A stretch of 64,000 bases of DNA from Pteria penguin. Taxonomy: Eukaryota; Mollusca; Bivalvia; Pterioida; Pteriidae. Below, in pieces: positions 13,420 to 24,240 of the stretch. The stretch is from positions 26,562,841-26,626,840 of the forward strand of contig CM068583.1 in assembly GCA_035048485.1 (NCBI GenBank). Direction: 5' to 3'. The notes below the pieces were generated by a model, which saw only the letters and a list, made by a program, of their open reading frames with translations, was not told where the DNA came from and ran no database searches. Position 1 is the stretch's first letter. Each line of letters begins with the position of its first letter. The position numbers were made by a program, and so were the translations under genes.

Positions 13420-15006
13420 ATTCGAAACATTTTACATTGTACTCTCTGCCTCATGATTTGATGAAAAGCAAGTTGCTGTCTCTTATACAATGGTGTTTTC
13501 ACAGAGAATCTAAAACGTACATATGTACTTCCAATAACTCCGGATTCTTTTCCAACAAACAATATACTTCATATAAATACTGGACTTGCAAGGAATTATG
13601 TAAAGCACTAGATTTTCTCATGAATAATATTTTTGTGCAATTTGATGGCAAGATATATCAACAAATAGTTGGGATTCCTATGGGTACTAACTGTGCGCCT
13701 CTGATAGCAGATTTATTTCTTTATTGTTATGAGAGGGATTTTATGGTTTCCCTTCAAAAATCAAAACGTTTTGACCTTATTGACAAATTCAATAATACTT
13801 GTAGATATCTGGATGATATTTTGGTTATCGACAACCCTGAATTCGAACAATTTATATCAGAAATTTATCCACCAGAGTTCACATTGAATAAAGCTAATAC
13901 TTGAGATAAATCTACACCTTTCTTAGATTTAAACATCAAAATTATCAACCACCTAATATATACTAATATTTATGATAAACGTGAGGATTTTGGATTTCCT
14001 ATTGTAAATTTCCCTTACTTGGATGGCGATGTCCCTCGACTCCCATCATATGGTATCTATATATCTCAATTAGTTCGATTTGTCAGAGGCTGCACCGATG
14101 TTTTGGACTTTCATAAACGAAATTTACAAATTACTACTAAACTTTTAACTCAGGTTTACAGATATCACAAGCTAAGAAAAACATTCGGCAAATTCTTCAG
14201 ATCTTATTCAGAACTTCTATCGAAATTTGGAAATATTTTTTTTCAACAGTATGCATCCAATGGAATTTCCCATCCTTATTTTTACGGTGATCTCGTATAT
14301 AAACTAAGGAAAGTAAAAGGCTCCGATAACGTTATTTTATCATGTAATAAAATAATCAAACGTCTTATAAATAGACAATATGATATTGAGATCATCAAAA
14401 AGACTATAGGTCTTGTATTTGGCCCCTCTACAGCCTTATGCAGACTTTTACTTGAACGTTGCACGCTGACTAACAGGGCGGTGGGGACTATATGACGGGT
14501 CTTGTCCAAACCTCTTTCAGAGGAGACATGGTCCTGAACCTCGTACCCTCTGACTGTTAGTCGGGACACCTACAGATCTAGGGTCTTAGCTCGCTTTCAG
14601 ACTGGCAGAGCACGGTTTATCATGTTGATGTCGCATATATTTTTATACCATTATGTATTTAACAATACCTTACGTGTTTATATTTTTATGACCTCTCAAT
14701 ATGCGATACCTGTTGACCCTTGTTCTTTACATGGAGGATTATTTATAAATTTTTAAATGTACGTCCTTTGATTGTTCTGCTGTTACGGTGAGTGGGAAGG
14801 TGGGCCCGTAAACCGGTTAACCACACCATTTGTTTGGCTTTTGTCAAATTAAATGACCGTCCTAAGTCGGTATCGTAATTGCACTACAATCAAATATTTT
14901 TGTAATGTGATATATGTTCTAGTATATTATTTATATTCATGTATTGTATAGCTCTATGGTGACTTCTGCCACATAACTGAGCCAGTAACTCCTCTTTTTT
15001 CTTTGA
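13420..15006 (+). mobile_element. 5'-truncated PLE, family 1, with 3' UTR and terminus
   Basis: The element begins inside the RT fingers/palm and continues through the RT C-terminus (to 14495) and a roughly 510-bp 3' UTR ending near the pyrimidine-rich ctcctcttttttctttg. The 3' UTR contains gaccgtcctaagtcggtatc, shared by at least seven places in the window. The 3' terminal 60 bp (gtatagctctatggtgactt, then ctgccacataactgagccag) recurs at 27.82, 41.13 and 41.93 kb. The closely related minus-strand copy at 41.88-42.95 kb shows this family moved relatively recently. No endonuclease domain is present in this truncated copy. Confidence 0.85.
13432..14495 (+). pseudogene. PLE reverse transcriptase, truncated, one internal in-frame TGA
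   Basis: The product would copy the element RNA into DNA. Visible RT landmarks are a truncated fingers region (TLYSLPHDLMKSKLL), the palm motif GIPMGTNCAPLIADLF and the catalytic RYLDDILVIDNPEF with both aspartates. The ORF meets TGA at 13902-13904, but the same frame continues at once with DKSTPFLDLNIKII and runs without interruption to TGA at 14493-14495. Family relatives normally have a small residue such as Ser here, so a TCA to TGA change is the simplest explanation; selenocysteine is possible but unsupported. The terminal TGA is present at the same place in the 42 kb copy and is followed in frame by RVLSKPLSEETWS. The N-terminal part is missing, so the copy is not autonomous. Confidence 0.8.
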
Positions 15007-15399
15007 GACATGAATGTAGAGCATTTTGCTGAAAATATGACAGTCATACAATTTCAAAACAAGTACCACATTTCATATACATTGTACTATTTACGTAATG
15101 CTTCATGATCCATTGGAAAATAAAATATTCAAAGATCCGATACTGAAATGCAATCAAAGGTTTATGAAAAAAGTTCTGATCTTTTTTTTTACCAGTCAGT
15201 AGGGCATTCCTTGCAGACCGATCATATGCCATGAACATGTGTTCAAATATACATCACAGTTATATTCTTAGTTTTAACCAATAACAAATAATAAAGCATG
15301 GTAAATAAATGAAGTAATCTAAATATTTATGTTCTGTAGAGTTATCGCTATTAACTATCAGTCTTAAATATAGACCAATCTATCATCATATCTCATAAC
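15007..15399. other. Spacer between PLE fragments
   Basis: AT-rich DNA between two PLE pieces. No gene or known repeat is recognised. Confidence 0.4.
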
Positions 15400-15620
15400 G
15401 TCACCATTGCACTGTTCGTCAGAGCGCAACTCTTAAGAGAATAAAGTCTGTGTAAAGCTGTAGACAGGTCCAATATATGACTTGAGATATTTCCAATGAT
15501 CTAAGGGTAATACTGCCTATGATGAACACGTTTAAGTATCTTTGAACCCAATCAGACAAAACTATCGGAACCAGTGATCCTCCAAAAATATACTAAGTTA
15601 CCTTAGTAATTGTAATGAAA
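15400..15620 (-). mobile_element. Diverged PLE family-1 fragment, C-terminal ORF region
   Basis: Segments such as ataaagtctgtgtaaagctg and aggtccaatatatgactt align with the minus-strand copy at about 42440-42610. It is inverted relative to the adjacent family-1 copy at 13.4-15.0 kb. Heavily decayed; no ORF survives. Confidence 0.55.
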
Positions 15621-15947
15621 TATTTCACTAGACGCATATTTCTTAAGAGTCAGTCTATCGACTTTAGATAAAACCCCTAAGTAGGATATGTAAAATTTTC
15701 CGGATAATAGTATGTTAACATAAGTTTTACTTATCTTATAGCTTGCATAATTTTATGACATCATGGCAGGTGTAACTAGTCAGTAAGGGATGCTTTCCCT
15801 TCCATGTCACCTCTGATTCCTCCAGTGCTCAATGACAACCATTATCTCTACTTTGTCTTGTATATGTTCCTTAGTGACTGCTGCTCGATGTCTTAATAAA
15901 TATTTTACTTCAAATTCACCACACATCGTGGCAGATTATATCCGTAT

Positions 15948-16042
15948 AGGTCAAAATTTGTATGCCCCGCACCAGGCAGATGCCCTCACCATATTATGTG
16001 AAATATTCGAGGTGTGACGTTAAACAAAAATCAATCAATCAA
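15948..16042 (+). repeat. SINE, 5'-truncated, 3' half only
   Basis: ggtcaaaatttgtatgcccc, atgccctcaccatatt and gacgttaaacaaaaatcaat match the 3' half of the 2.43 kb SINE, ending in an atca-rich tail. The tRNA-like head is absent. Confidence 0.8.
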
Positions 16043-17098
16043 AAAACCATTTGGATATACATACCGATTCCTGTTTTTAAACTTTATTGGTGACATTATA
16101 TTGGTATTTCTGCTCTGCCTCCAAAAGGCTTTGAAAGCAAAATTATTCATATTAACATTGCGAAATTGCTCCATGCAGTATTTGTCAATATCATAACTGA
16201 AAGAAATGTGACCTCACAGGCGTATCGTCTCGAAAGGAGAATCCTACATATGATTACTATAAAGTATATATAATATTTTATTAATTCTACCACAAGTTTC
16301 TACTTGATGACTTAAGTACGAAGACTTAATATTATTTTCATCATTGTATTAATAATGTATCCTGATGAAAAGAGTTGTCCATCACATTGTGATGGAAATA
16401 AATTCATCCAAGGATATTAACAATTCACGAGATCTGTTGCAATTCAGGTGTTTAATCATGATTCAATACCATCGACCTTGCATGCTACGACGTAAACAGG
16501 TGACGCCAGTCAACACCTTAACCAACCAATGGCCACCTCCCTGCTGATCAGCAACTCTGTTCACGATCCCAATTCATCACCGATTGCACGATAAATTGTA
16601 TTAAGCTGACCATCTATTCCTTAGCAAACAGCGAATCGTCGAGGCGAGCTAATTTCTGTTGATCATTTGTTGTTGGTTTTATAGTACCTTTCCAGAATAA
16701 TAAAAGCTATCTGACAATATGGCCGGACACTAGTTATGCCGAGGGTTGTCCAATAGAGTCGTCATATGTTAGATTCCATCAGCAATTTCTAATTATAGTA
16801 AAATATTTACATATCAGGTAAGTTTATTTTATTTACCTATGTGCTTTTAATTCATAGGAATATAAATATCTCTTCGAGCAAAAATGTTTGCTCGTTTTAT
16901 TTCATTTACATATTTGGTGAACTGAAGTTTGTCGCTCTTTTATTTGTGTTTTTATTTTGTTCCTTTTCCTATATATATATATGTACCAGTTTTCCCTTTT
17001 TCCTTTCATCTATATAATATAGAATACGAAAGTAATATTTGTGTAGCGACTGAGACACTCACAACTATGTACCACGATGGACATCGTGCTCCCCTAAA

Positions 17099-17134
<36 letters not shown>

Positions 17135-19121
17135 AATAAATAAAAAATAAGAAAATTAAAATAAAAATAAACAAGTTCATCAACATCGTAATTTAAATTT
17201 AATCACAAAATATAATATGCAATTTCATACTCGAAAGTTTTTGTAGATTTTCTTTTTTATACTAAGAAAGAATACTACTTTCACATGAATTCGCGTTTTG
17301 GGTAATTTTTTATGGTTAAAGTTTTTGAACTTTTTGTTTGATTAATCACCATTTTAGTTTCAAGAAAATTCTGGAATTAATTAATCTTATTTAGTTCAGA
17401 ATGTTTTTGCTTTAACGTAATAGTGATGAACATAATTTACAGTATATCATTCCAGTTTTCGCCATTTCTCTTCCTTACTTTTTTTCAATATTGTTTATGA
17501 GGAGATCATGCCAAAATGTTTGTATTGAGTATAAAATCGATCTCACTATATGTTTTGATGTTAAACATTAATAAATAACAAAATTTTATCTCATATTTCA
17601 GTTAGCGTTTGGTCACTATTAAAAATAGTTTTTGTGAGAAGTGTATATAGATTAGAAAGAATAAACATGATGATCGATATGAAACAGAATTAGCGAAGTT
17701 GTATTGACAAGTCGTTAGATTAAGTTTTCATAGTCTGTATAGGTATGCGTATTCCTTCATATAGGCACTAAATTTATCATACATATTTCATGGCCAAGAT
17801 CATCTTTATACTCATATATTCGTTTAAAATTCTCTCAAAACATGGCAAAAGGAAGGCGAAGCTAATTTCTAAAGTCTTTCTTCTAGAATCTGTACCGCAA
17901 CTGAATTACAAACAGATGATTTTGTCATGTTTGTATGTACTTAGTGATGTGTTTTTTGTGCATGATCAAGGCGAAGTTTGCCACACAGCTGAGTCAGATT
18001 TCTTTTCCTTTCTTTTTTGAAGCTCTTAAAATACCACTTCCTAATAAACCAGAACATGTATTTGACTCTGTTATGAGTATTAGTAATTGAAGCGATATGA
18101 CAGTTCGACTTTGTCTTATAACTGCGGTACTCATGACCGTTAAAATAAACGTATTCATTAAAAACGAGGTTATGCATTAGTTTAGCACAATAGTCAAAAC
18201 AATCAATAAAACCCCCTCAAACGTACTCTTCCATAGCATCATAATGTTATTATGGTATTTATGGAAATGGAATGAATAATTAACAATTAGATTTTTTTTT
18301 CTGCGTATGCAAAATAGCAATATTTTATGAATGAGTATTTAAATCGGTGTATGAAAAATACGAAAATAACTGGTGTCACATGGCTATGGCACTAACAACA
18401 ATGTACCCCAGTGGACATTCACGGACCCCTGAAATTCAGAGGTGAGACCAGGTGCCCGGGAGGAGTGAAGAAAAACCACCTAGTGACATTAAAGCGATTA
18501 ACACGCAAAAATTTACTTGTCTGAACCCGGGATCCAATACTTGACAGTGATGACAGATATGATCAGTTCCATGCTATTTCTTTAGTTTAGATACCGCCCG
18601 AACGCAGTCTTTAATGTCTGTAGTATAGAAGCAACCAAGATTTTATTTATTGAGCAATTCGCCTTGTCCTAAATATGGTTATCATAATTTTTAGGTTAGA
18701 TGTACGGCATTCAATAACATTGCATCCTATGAGCACGTTAACCGTGGGATGAGCCAAGGCGTTACATTATGGGCATCACGTCTTTCCTAATTATTCTTTA
18801 TCCTCGTCAATGCAATGCAATTCGTAGGCAGATGTAAGTTATAGAAGCCGTAATTTGACTAGAAGAGTTGAAGCTTATGCATGATACATGAAAATGACAT
18901 TTTCAAAGATGCAAATGCATTCAACTGATTGTTAAAGATTAACGATCTCACATTATTCTTAAAATTTTGATTCTGTAATGTGTTTAACAGGTGAAAGTTA
19001 TGGTACTCACCGCTTGATCTCCTTTCTATCTATTGGTCCACAGTTTTCACATTCATGCAATCACTGTTTAATTCTAAAACTTATTGTAAAATATTCCGTC
19101 GGAATTGACTTTAGAATTATC
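16043..19121. other. Intergenic with microsatellite and one PLE scrap
   Basis: No host exon is recognised. An (aat)n plus A-rich tract lies at 17095-17150. A minus-orientation PLE 3'-region scrap lies at about 18370-18480 (attcagaggtgagaccaggt, then gcccgggaggagtg). A second plus-orientation scrap precedes this interval at 15755-15830. Confidence 0.45.
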
Positions 19122-19338
19122 TGTTGGTTGAAACTCTTTCTTCAACGTTTCAGCCAATGGCCTTTTTGAAGATGACCCAGTTAAACGATCAGTCAGATTT
19201 GACTTCTTTCTACACTTCTACAACTACGATGTGTGAATGTAGAGGTGTAGAAAGAAGTCAAATGTGACTGATCGTTTAAGTGAGTCGTCTCGATAAAAGG
19301 CATTGGTCGAAACATTGAATAAAGAGCTGCAACCAACT
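19122..19338. repeat. Fold-back element with arms of about 100 bp
   Basis: The left arm runs from tgttggttgaaactcttt through ttaaacgatcagtcagattt to ctttctacacttctac (ending near 19226). The right arm, about 19235-19338, is its reverse complement with scattered mismatches. The core 41 bp of each arm match at about 39 positions. The loop is under 15 bp. No ORF. Confidence 0.85.
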
Positions 19339-19390
19339 GCTAAAACTTATTTAAAATTGACAGTTAAGCAGTGTGTAGGAGTAACAAGAA

Positions 19391-19930
19391 ATGAAGGATA
19401 AACCACCACAATCCGAAAATCATGAACCCGAAATGCACACAAAATCAGCGAAAATGGAAAACTCAAATACAAAGAAGGAAAAAGTGAACCCTCACAATAT
19501 AAATGATATAAGGAGCCCCTTGGAGAGTAAGCATCACCTGCTTTCTAGAAACACCCGTCATATAAGTCCAATAGAAATAGTTGAATAACGTTAATACTAA
19601 ATATTGGTGTTAAATTCGAATTTTAAAAATGGTCGGGATAGGTTTAAACCCCCATTCTGAATAACCAGACGTCATATTGTATGATAAAAGCCTTTTGTCG
19701 AGTATAAAACTTCCTCAGTGGCGTTGTTAGTCTATTATTACATATCCTTGGTTGATCAATTTACCTGAAAAGTTGATTTGTCCTGTAAACGAAGTCATTA
19801 TAATTTAAAATCGCTCTGGTATCACACATTAAATGAGATATTAATACGCCAAAGAAGGCAATGATGGGATATTGCTAAGCATATACGGAAAGTTGAAATT
19901 GCAATTTCGAGAAAGATGTTTAAGGGCTTT
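19391..19930 (-). mobile_element. Decayed PLE (Naiad-type family 2), RT C-terminus plus 3' region
   Basis: Read on +, the 3' region (ccgaaaatcatgaacccg, aaaatcagcgaaaatg, aacacccgtcatataagtcc) matches 25551-25745. The RT part (acttcctcagtggcgttgtt, gagatattaatacgcc) matches 26588-26730. The two copies share order and orientation, but here no (TA)n array interrupts the 3' region. The 65-codon + strand ORF across it is antisense noise. Confidence 0.75.
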
Positions 19931-20994
19931 CTGTCCGCTTTTTAGTGTTGTTTTCTTCTTATAGTCTATCACATAGACTACATTACTTTAGTTGACGGGA
20001 GTTGTGTAACACAGGAAAATATTTCATATCGCAAATCAACTTTGAAATGATTATTTATAGAGGAATACATTTTGGGAAATCTAAAGTGTTATTCCAAACT
20101 TCGCGTTTGGAGTTTTGAATCTGAATATATATACAATACTAATTTCAATGTGTGTAATGAGGCAGGCAATGATAACATTGACCAAACGTTGATGACGATG
20201 TGTACATTTTTGACATTGCACATTCAACACCATTAGCAAGTAATTAGAATAGTATATCTATGCTTTATGAGCACTCTCGGATAATTAATAATATACTATG
20301 ATGTAGATAACAATAAGATCTTAATAAATTGGATCTCCTTCGGAAATGGTAATACTGATGTTAATGATGATGAGCCGGAGATTCATATTACCTCTTCTCA
20401 TTCCGATGAAATTGTGAATTAGCGAATTCATGTAATTATTGTGATTATTTTGCCGTTTAAACAGCATAATATCTTTAACTAATTAATGATGTAATTAGTT
20501 CTAACTAATTAACCATAAATCAATGTGATAATAGTGTAAATACAGATTGACTGGATCATTCCGTCTGATTACTGATTAAATTTAAAGTAAAGTGAAATAT
20601 CACTGGACAATATTGCCAACACAGAGATATTGTGGAACTGGGATTCAAGTCTTGTATTCAATGATATCAATATTCCAGATAGATATACGACAATAGGAAA
20701 GAATAATTCACAACGAAGTCATTGTACGAAAACAAAAATTTTGATGAGATATGACGATAAATTCTAAATAGTCTTTTACGGACATATTGTATTTTTCTCG
20801 TAATTGAATTCTGTCTGTGCGAAGGTCGGTTCAATTAATGCAGAATTTTTTTTCTCTTTTTTTTCACTTCTTCCCTACGTTAAGTCCCACCTAAAACACA
20901 AGGTATAGCGGTATCGTAATCCATGTATATAAAACAAAGTCCAGAATAATAGACACATAGAAAACATTAGAGATATTTGTCACGAAGGAGTCAT

Positions 20995-20996
<2 letters not shown>
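19931..20996. other. Intergenic, nothing recognised
   Basis: AT-rich DNA with small local inverted repeats around 20460-20520 (aactaattaatgatgtaatt). No exon recognised. Confidence 0.45.
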
Positions 20997-21072
<76 letters not shown>

Positions 21073-21140
21073 ATAACGATACAGATGATGATGATGATGA
21101 TGATGACGACGACGACGACAATGATGATGATTATGATGAC
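20997..21140. repeat. (AG)n followed by (GAT)n/(GAC)n microsatellites
   Basis: About 72 bp of pure ag dinucleotide repeat, then gat and gac triplet repeats. They generate spurious RERERE and poly-Ser frames. Confidence 0.95.
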
Positions 21141-21399
21141 TGTAATATATAAGAACGTGTTATTGGAGTCAAGAAAACATTGGCTTCTAAAGTAGTTGGA
21201 TGTAATCTACTCAAGTAGTGTCGTTTATCAGTTTAGGATAGTGAACATTCAAAAGACTTTTTACATAACGTTTACTTTAGAATTTGTCAACAATAAAATA
21301 TATTAAGTCTATGACTTTTTTTTTACACATTACATTACTACCCCCCTGATAAACTCTTCAACATAGTTGAACACTTTTTCTTTACAAGAAAGATTCCCG

Positions 21400-22085
21400 C
21401 AGTTATAAAATATATTGTGTTGGGCTATCCAGACATACACTTTGGAAAAATGACAGTAGTTGGAAGTTTAAGTACTTTAAAGATGAGATGAAGAAAATGC
21501 TGGGCTTTTGAATGAAAATATCATTGACAATATGTATGTTGTGTTCGGTGACCGAAATCATTGGCATTCCCATGTGTACCTTTGCCATTGCTTTGCGATT
21601 TTTTCTTTATTCGTGTGAATCTGACTTTATGCAAAATGCTCTCTGTCAACATAAAAGCGAACTGTCGAAGACCTTAATTTAACATTCAAATATATTGATG
21701 ATGTATTGTTTATAAATAATAAAAGCGTTGATACATATGTTCACACAATATAAAGAAGTCATGTTGAAAGGTATAAGAGAATACTTTACGGAAAACTGAC
21801 AGAGGCGATAAATATACATTTCACTATTTGACAAACGTGAAGATTTCTATTGTCAATACTTATAATATTATTCATTTATCACCTGCGTATGTTGCCTATG
21901 TGTCTCAACTGATCCGATATGCGACAGCCTTTTAAGAGTACAGTTCATTTATTTACTTACTGAGTGAAAAATCATAGCGGTTGTGACCCTTCAGCAGGAT
22001 ATGATCACTCCTCTATGGGACCTGTTCCCATTTCTGGTTTGTCCAGGGGTCCGTAATAGCCAATATCTATATTTTGTATTGTAAA
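21400..22085 (+). mobile_element. Decayed PLE, RT palm to 3' region
   Basis: Conceptual translation across frameshifts shows KMLGF, then GIP followed by a diverged palm motif, LYSCESDFMQN, the catalytic FKYIDDVLFINN and FDKREDFY. These are in the PLE reverse transcriptase order. The 3' part (caggatatgatcactcctct, then tgtccaggggtccgtaatag) is a PLE 3' region. The catalytic YIDD survives, but several frameshifts and stops make it a pseudogene. Confidence 0.75.
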
Positions 22086-22539
22086 ATAGATGTTCCTTTT
22101 TTACTACTGCCTGAATCTTAGAATTTTATTGTTTGATTTTATTTTGTTGAAATAAGCTAATGCTTTGCTATTGTAATATTGTTATATTATTATTATCATT
22201 ATCGTCATTATGTAAATTTGAAGGAATAGGTAATGCAAATGAAAAACAATTCTGTTTTGACGTTTTAGTGTCTCTTATCTACAAATATAATAAAATATAT
22301 ACATGTATCAATTTAATTCACCATATGGACATTTCAACGGCGACTTAGGTCCTTTGTATGTTTGTTTTTTGTAGGAAATTGCACAAAGGCAAAGTATAAG
22401 TATTTGAAGAACAAACTTATTATTAAATTGATGTTAAAGTAAGAGAAATAGAGTATAAACAATGAAGAAATAAGGAAGGGTTAGCATTATCTCAAAATCC
22501 ATGGATTAAAAGTACAATATCGTGTATTGTACAAATTCG
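22086..22539. other. Intergenic with half a hammerhead-like motif
   Basis: AT-rich. At about 22318-22340, on the - strand, GTTGAAATGTCCATATGGTG resembles the 3' half of the hammerhead-like motif at 23.3 kb. The CUGA half is not present. Confidence 0.4.
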
Positions 22540-23060
22540 AACCCCAAATAAAAATGAGGTGAGACCAGCTGTCTGGGAAGATTAAGCGTCCCCTATTTCA
22601 ATGCAACACCCATCACAAAAGTCCTGCAACAACTTATCCTATTCTGGTATCGGAAATTCACGTCAACAAATTCTGTATATATACATATAATGACATATCA
22701 AGTATAGTTACAAAAGTCAAGATGGTTAGTTTGACATTCTTGAAAGGAGGATCTGAAATTGCACCAGATCACTTTATCGACCATAGCACTTCCTCAGTGA
22801 CTATTTCAAATGTTCCTTGATATATTTCTGTGAAAGTAGTATCGTGGTAAGAAGTCTCGCCCTCAGGAAGATATCTTCGTATTTAGATTAAAACCTGGCA
22901 TAGCATATAAATTGTGAAATGAAGACGCCATATGCAGGAGAGGAAGGTATGTTGTTACTCAGGGAAGGGAAGTTAGTAATAATGAAATTGAAATCGTTAC
23001 GTTTGTCATTAAGAGATCTAAGGATAAAGTTATGCATGAGGGAGATAACGCTTACTATTA
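22540..23060 (-). mobile_element. Decayed PLE (family 2), RT C-terminus plus 3' region
   Basis: On +, gaggtgagaccagctgtctg and acacccatcacaaaagtcc are the 3' region. Then cttgaaaggaggatctgaaa, accatagcacttcctcagtg and gaaatcgttacgtttgtc are the reversed RT C-terminal coding region seen also at 26.58-26.81 kb. No intact frame remains. Confidence 0.7.
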
Positions 23061-23334
23061 GAAATTTTTCTTTAGAACTTTTATCATGGTAGAATTTAAG
23101 TACACATTTCTGTACAGCACTGCAAAGGGGGATTGTGATTACTTTCAGAAACTAACAGTCCTAAATTTAGATTACATTTGATTTCACTGATGACATTCTT
23201 TTTCATTTATTTGCTAACAGGGCTTTCTGGTTTTGGTTTTTAGTATTGTTTTATTAAGTTTTTGTCTGTATTCTGTATATAAGTGTAATGATTGTCTTAT
23301 TTATAAATATAGAACATATATACATTTCAATTTT

Positions 23335-23382
23335 GTGCACCATATGCGAATTTCGACAAGTTATGTCTCTTCAGTGATGCTC
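23335..23382 (-). ncRNA. Hammerhead ribozyme-like motif, copy 1
   Basis: Read on -, stem I 5' strand GAGCAUCA is followed by core CUGAAGA, stem II (GACA-UAACU-UGUC), core GAAA, a tiny stem III (A-U and U-A around loop UCGC), nucleotide H17 = A, and stem I 3' strand UGGUGCAC. Stem I pairs at 7 of 8 positions, one a G-U wobble. All strictly conserved core positions (C3 U4 G5 A6 N7 G8 A9, G12 A13 A14, A15.1-U16.1) are satisfied. A very short stem III is known from hammerheads in PLEs. Predicted cleavage lies just before UGGUGCAC. Confidence 0.65.
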
Positions 23383-23682
23383 ATAGCCGAATGATTGGAA
23401 TTCTCAAAATATATAAAATATGAAGAGCAGTGTTGAAGATAAAATGACCGAAAAGTGAACCAAAGAATCTATCTAAGGACAGAGCTATGCATAAGGGAGA
23501 TACTCCTTAGTTTTAGAGTAATTGACTTAATTTGATGACTGAAAATTTGATGTATATATTTCATGTCAGTACAAAAGCACTGAAAACTAGACTTATGATG
23601 CCCTCGGGGACTATCAGTCCACCAGCAGTGACACCGGCCTAGTGGTTATTATAAATAAAGAACATATATACATTTTAATTTT

Positions 23683-23730
23683 GTGCACCATATGCTCATT
23701 TCGACAAGTTATATCTCTTCAGTGATGCTC
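23683..23730 (-). ncRNA. Hammerhead ribozyme-like motif, copy 2
   Basis: Same architecture as copy 1, 348 bp away: GAGCAUCA, CUGAAGA, a stem II changed to GAUA...UGUC (one wobble), GAAA, mini-stem III with loop GAGC, H17 = A, and UGGUGCAC. The conserved core is complete. Confidence 0.62.
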
Positions 23731-24099
23731 ATAGCCGAATGATTGGAATTCTCAAAATATATAAAATATGAAGAGCAGTGTTGAAGCTAAATGACCGAAA
23801 AGAGAATAAAAGTATTTATCTAAGGACAGAGCATTATCTCAGTCCTCCACAGCACCAGATCCAACCTCTCTTTTAACAAGGGTCTGTGATTGCTTGTGTT
23901 ATATTTATATTTATATATGTATTGTCATGTTCTTTGGAATTCGAGTTGTGGAAATAGGATCGGTATCGCAGATTCAGACTTACCAGTTATATTACCCTCG
24001 AATTCTCCTACCCGATGCTGACACTAGGGGTATGTCTAGACAGTAAACAAACAACAAAGAAGTACCGAGCTGCAACAGAAGAGCAGCACAAATGCGTAA

Positions 24100-24240
24100 T
24101 GATTTGTTCTGTAAGGCATTCATGGCAGGTGTGGCTAGCCATTCAGGAGACGCTTACTCCTCCCGGGCACCTGGTCTCACCTCTGAATTTCAGGGATACG
24201 TGAATGTCGCTGTAGTACATTCTTGTTAGTGTCATAGTCA
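24100..24240 (+). mobile_element. PLE 3'-region scrap, best-preserved in the window
   Basis: Contains ggcaggtgtggctagccatt, caggagacgcttactcctcc, cgggcacctggtctcacctc and gaatttcagggatacgtga. This block is the reference for the similar scraps at 4.26, 4.90, 10.06, 13.37, 15.76, 18.42, 22.56, 25.69, 34.65 and 61.25 kb. No coding part is attached here. Confidence 0.65.

Larger units (their letters stand above)
23281..23880 (-). repeat. Tandem pair of PLE terminal (pseudo-LTR-like) repeats carrying ribozyme motifs
   Basis: A block beginning agaacatatatacatttcaa is repeated about 348 bp later (23659). It includes a hammerhead-like motif, agccgaatgattggaattct, aaatatgaagagcagtgttg and aaagaatctatctaaggaca (second copy slightly diverged). 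PLEs of the EN+ type commonly lie in tandem, so that a partial upstream copy forms a pseudo-LTR. A related, more decayed block follows the PLE fragment at about 23010-23150, and another is at 49.15-49.56 kb. Confidence 0.7.

Noticed and set aside
14640..14730. Possible SECIS element (atgacctctcaatatgcgat... with a later tga) in the PLE 3' UTR
   Set aside because: The spacing from ATGA to the apical AA is about half of what a SECIS needs and the stem does not pair well.
19391..19588. 65-codon + strand frame with charged composition
   Set aside because: It lies antisense in the 3' region of a PLE copy that recurs at 25.55 kb without the frame.
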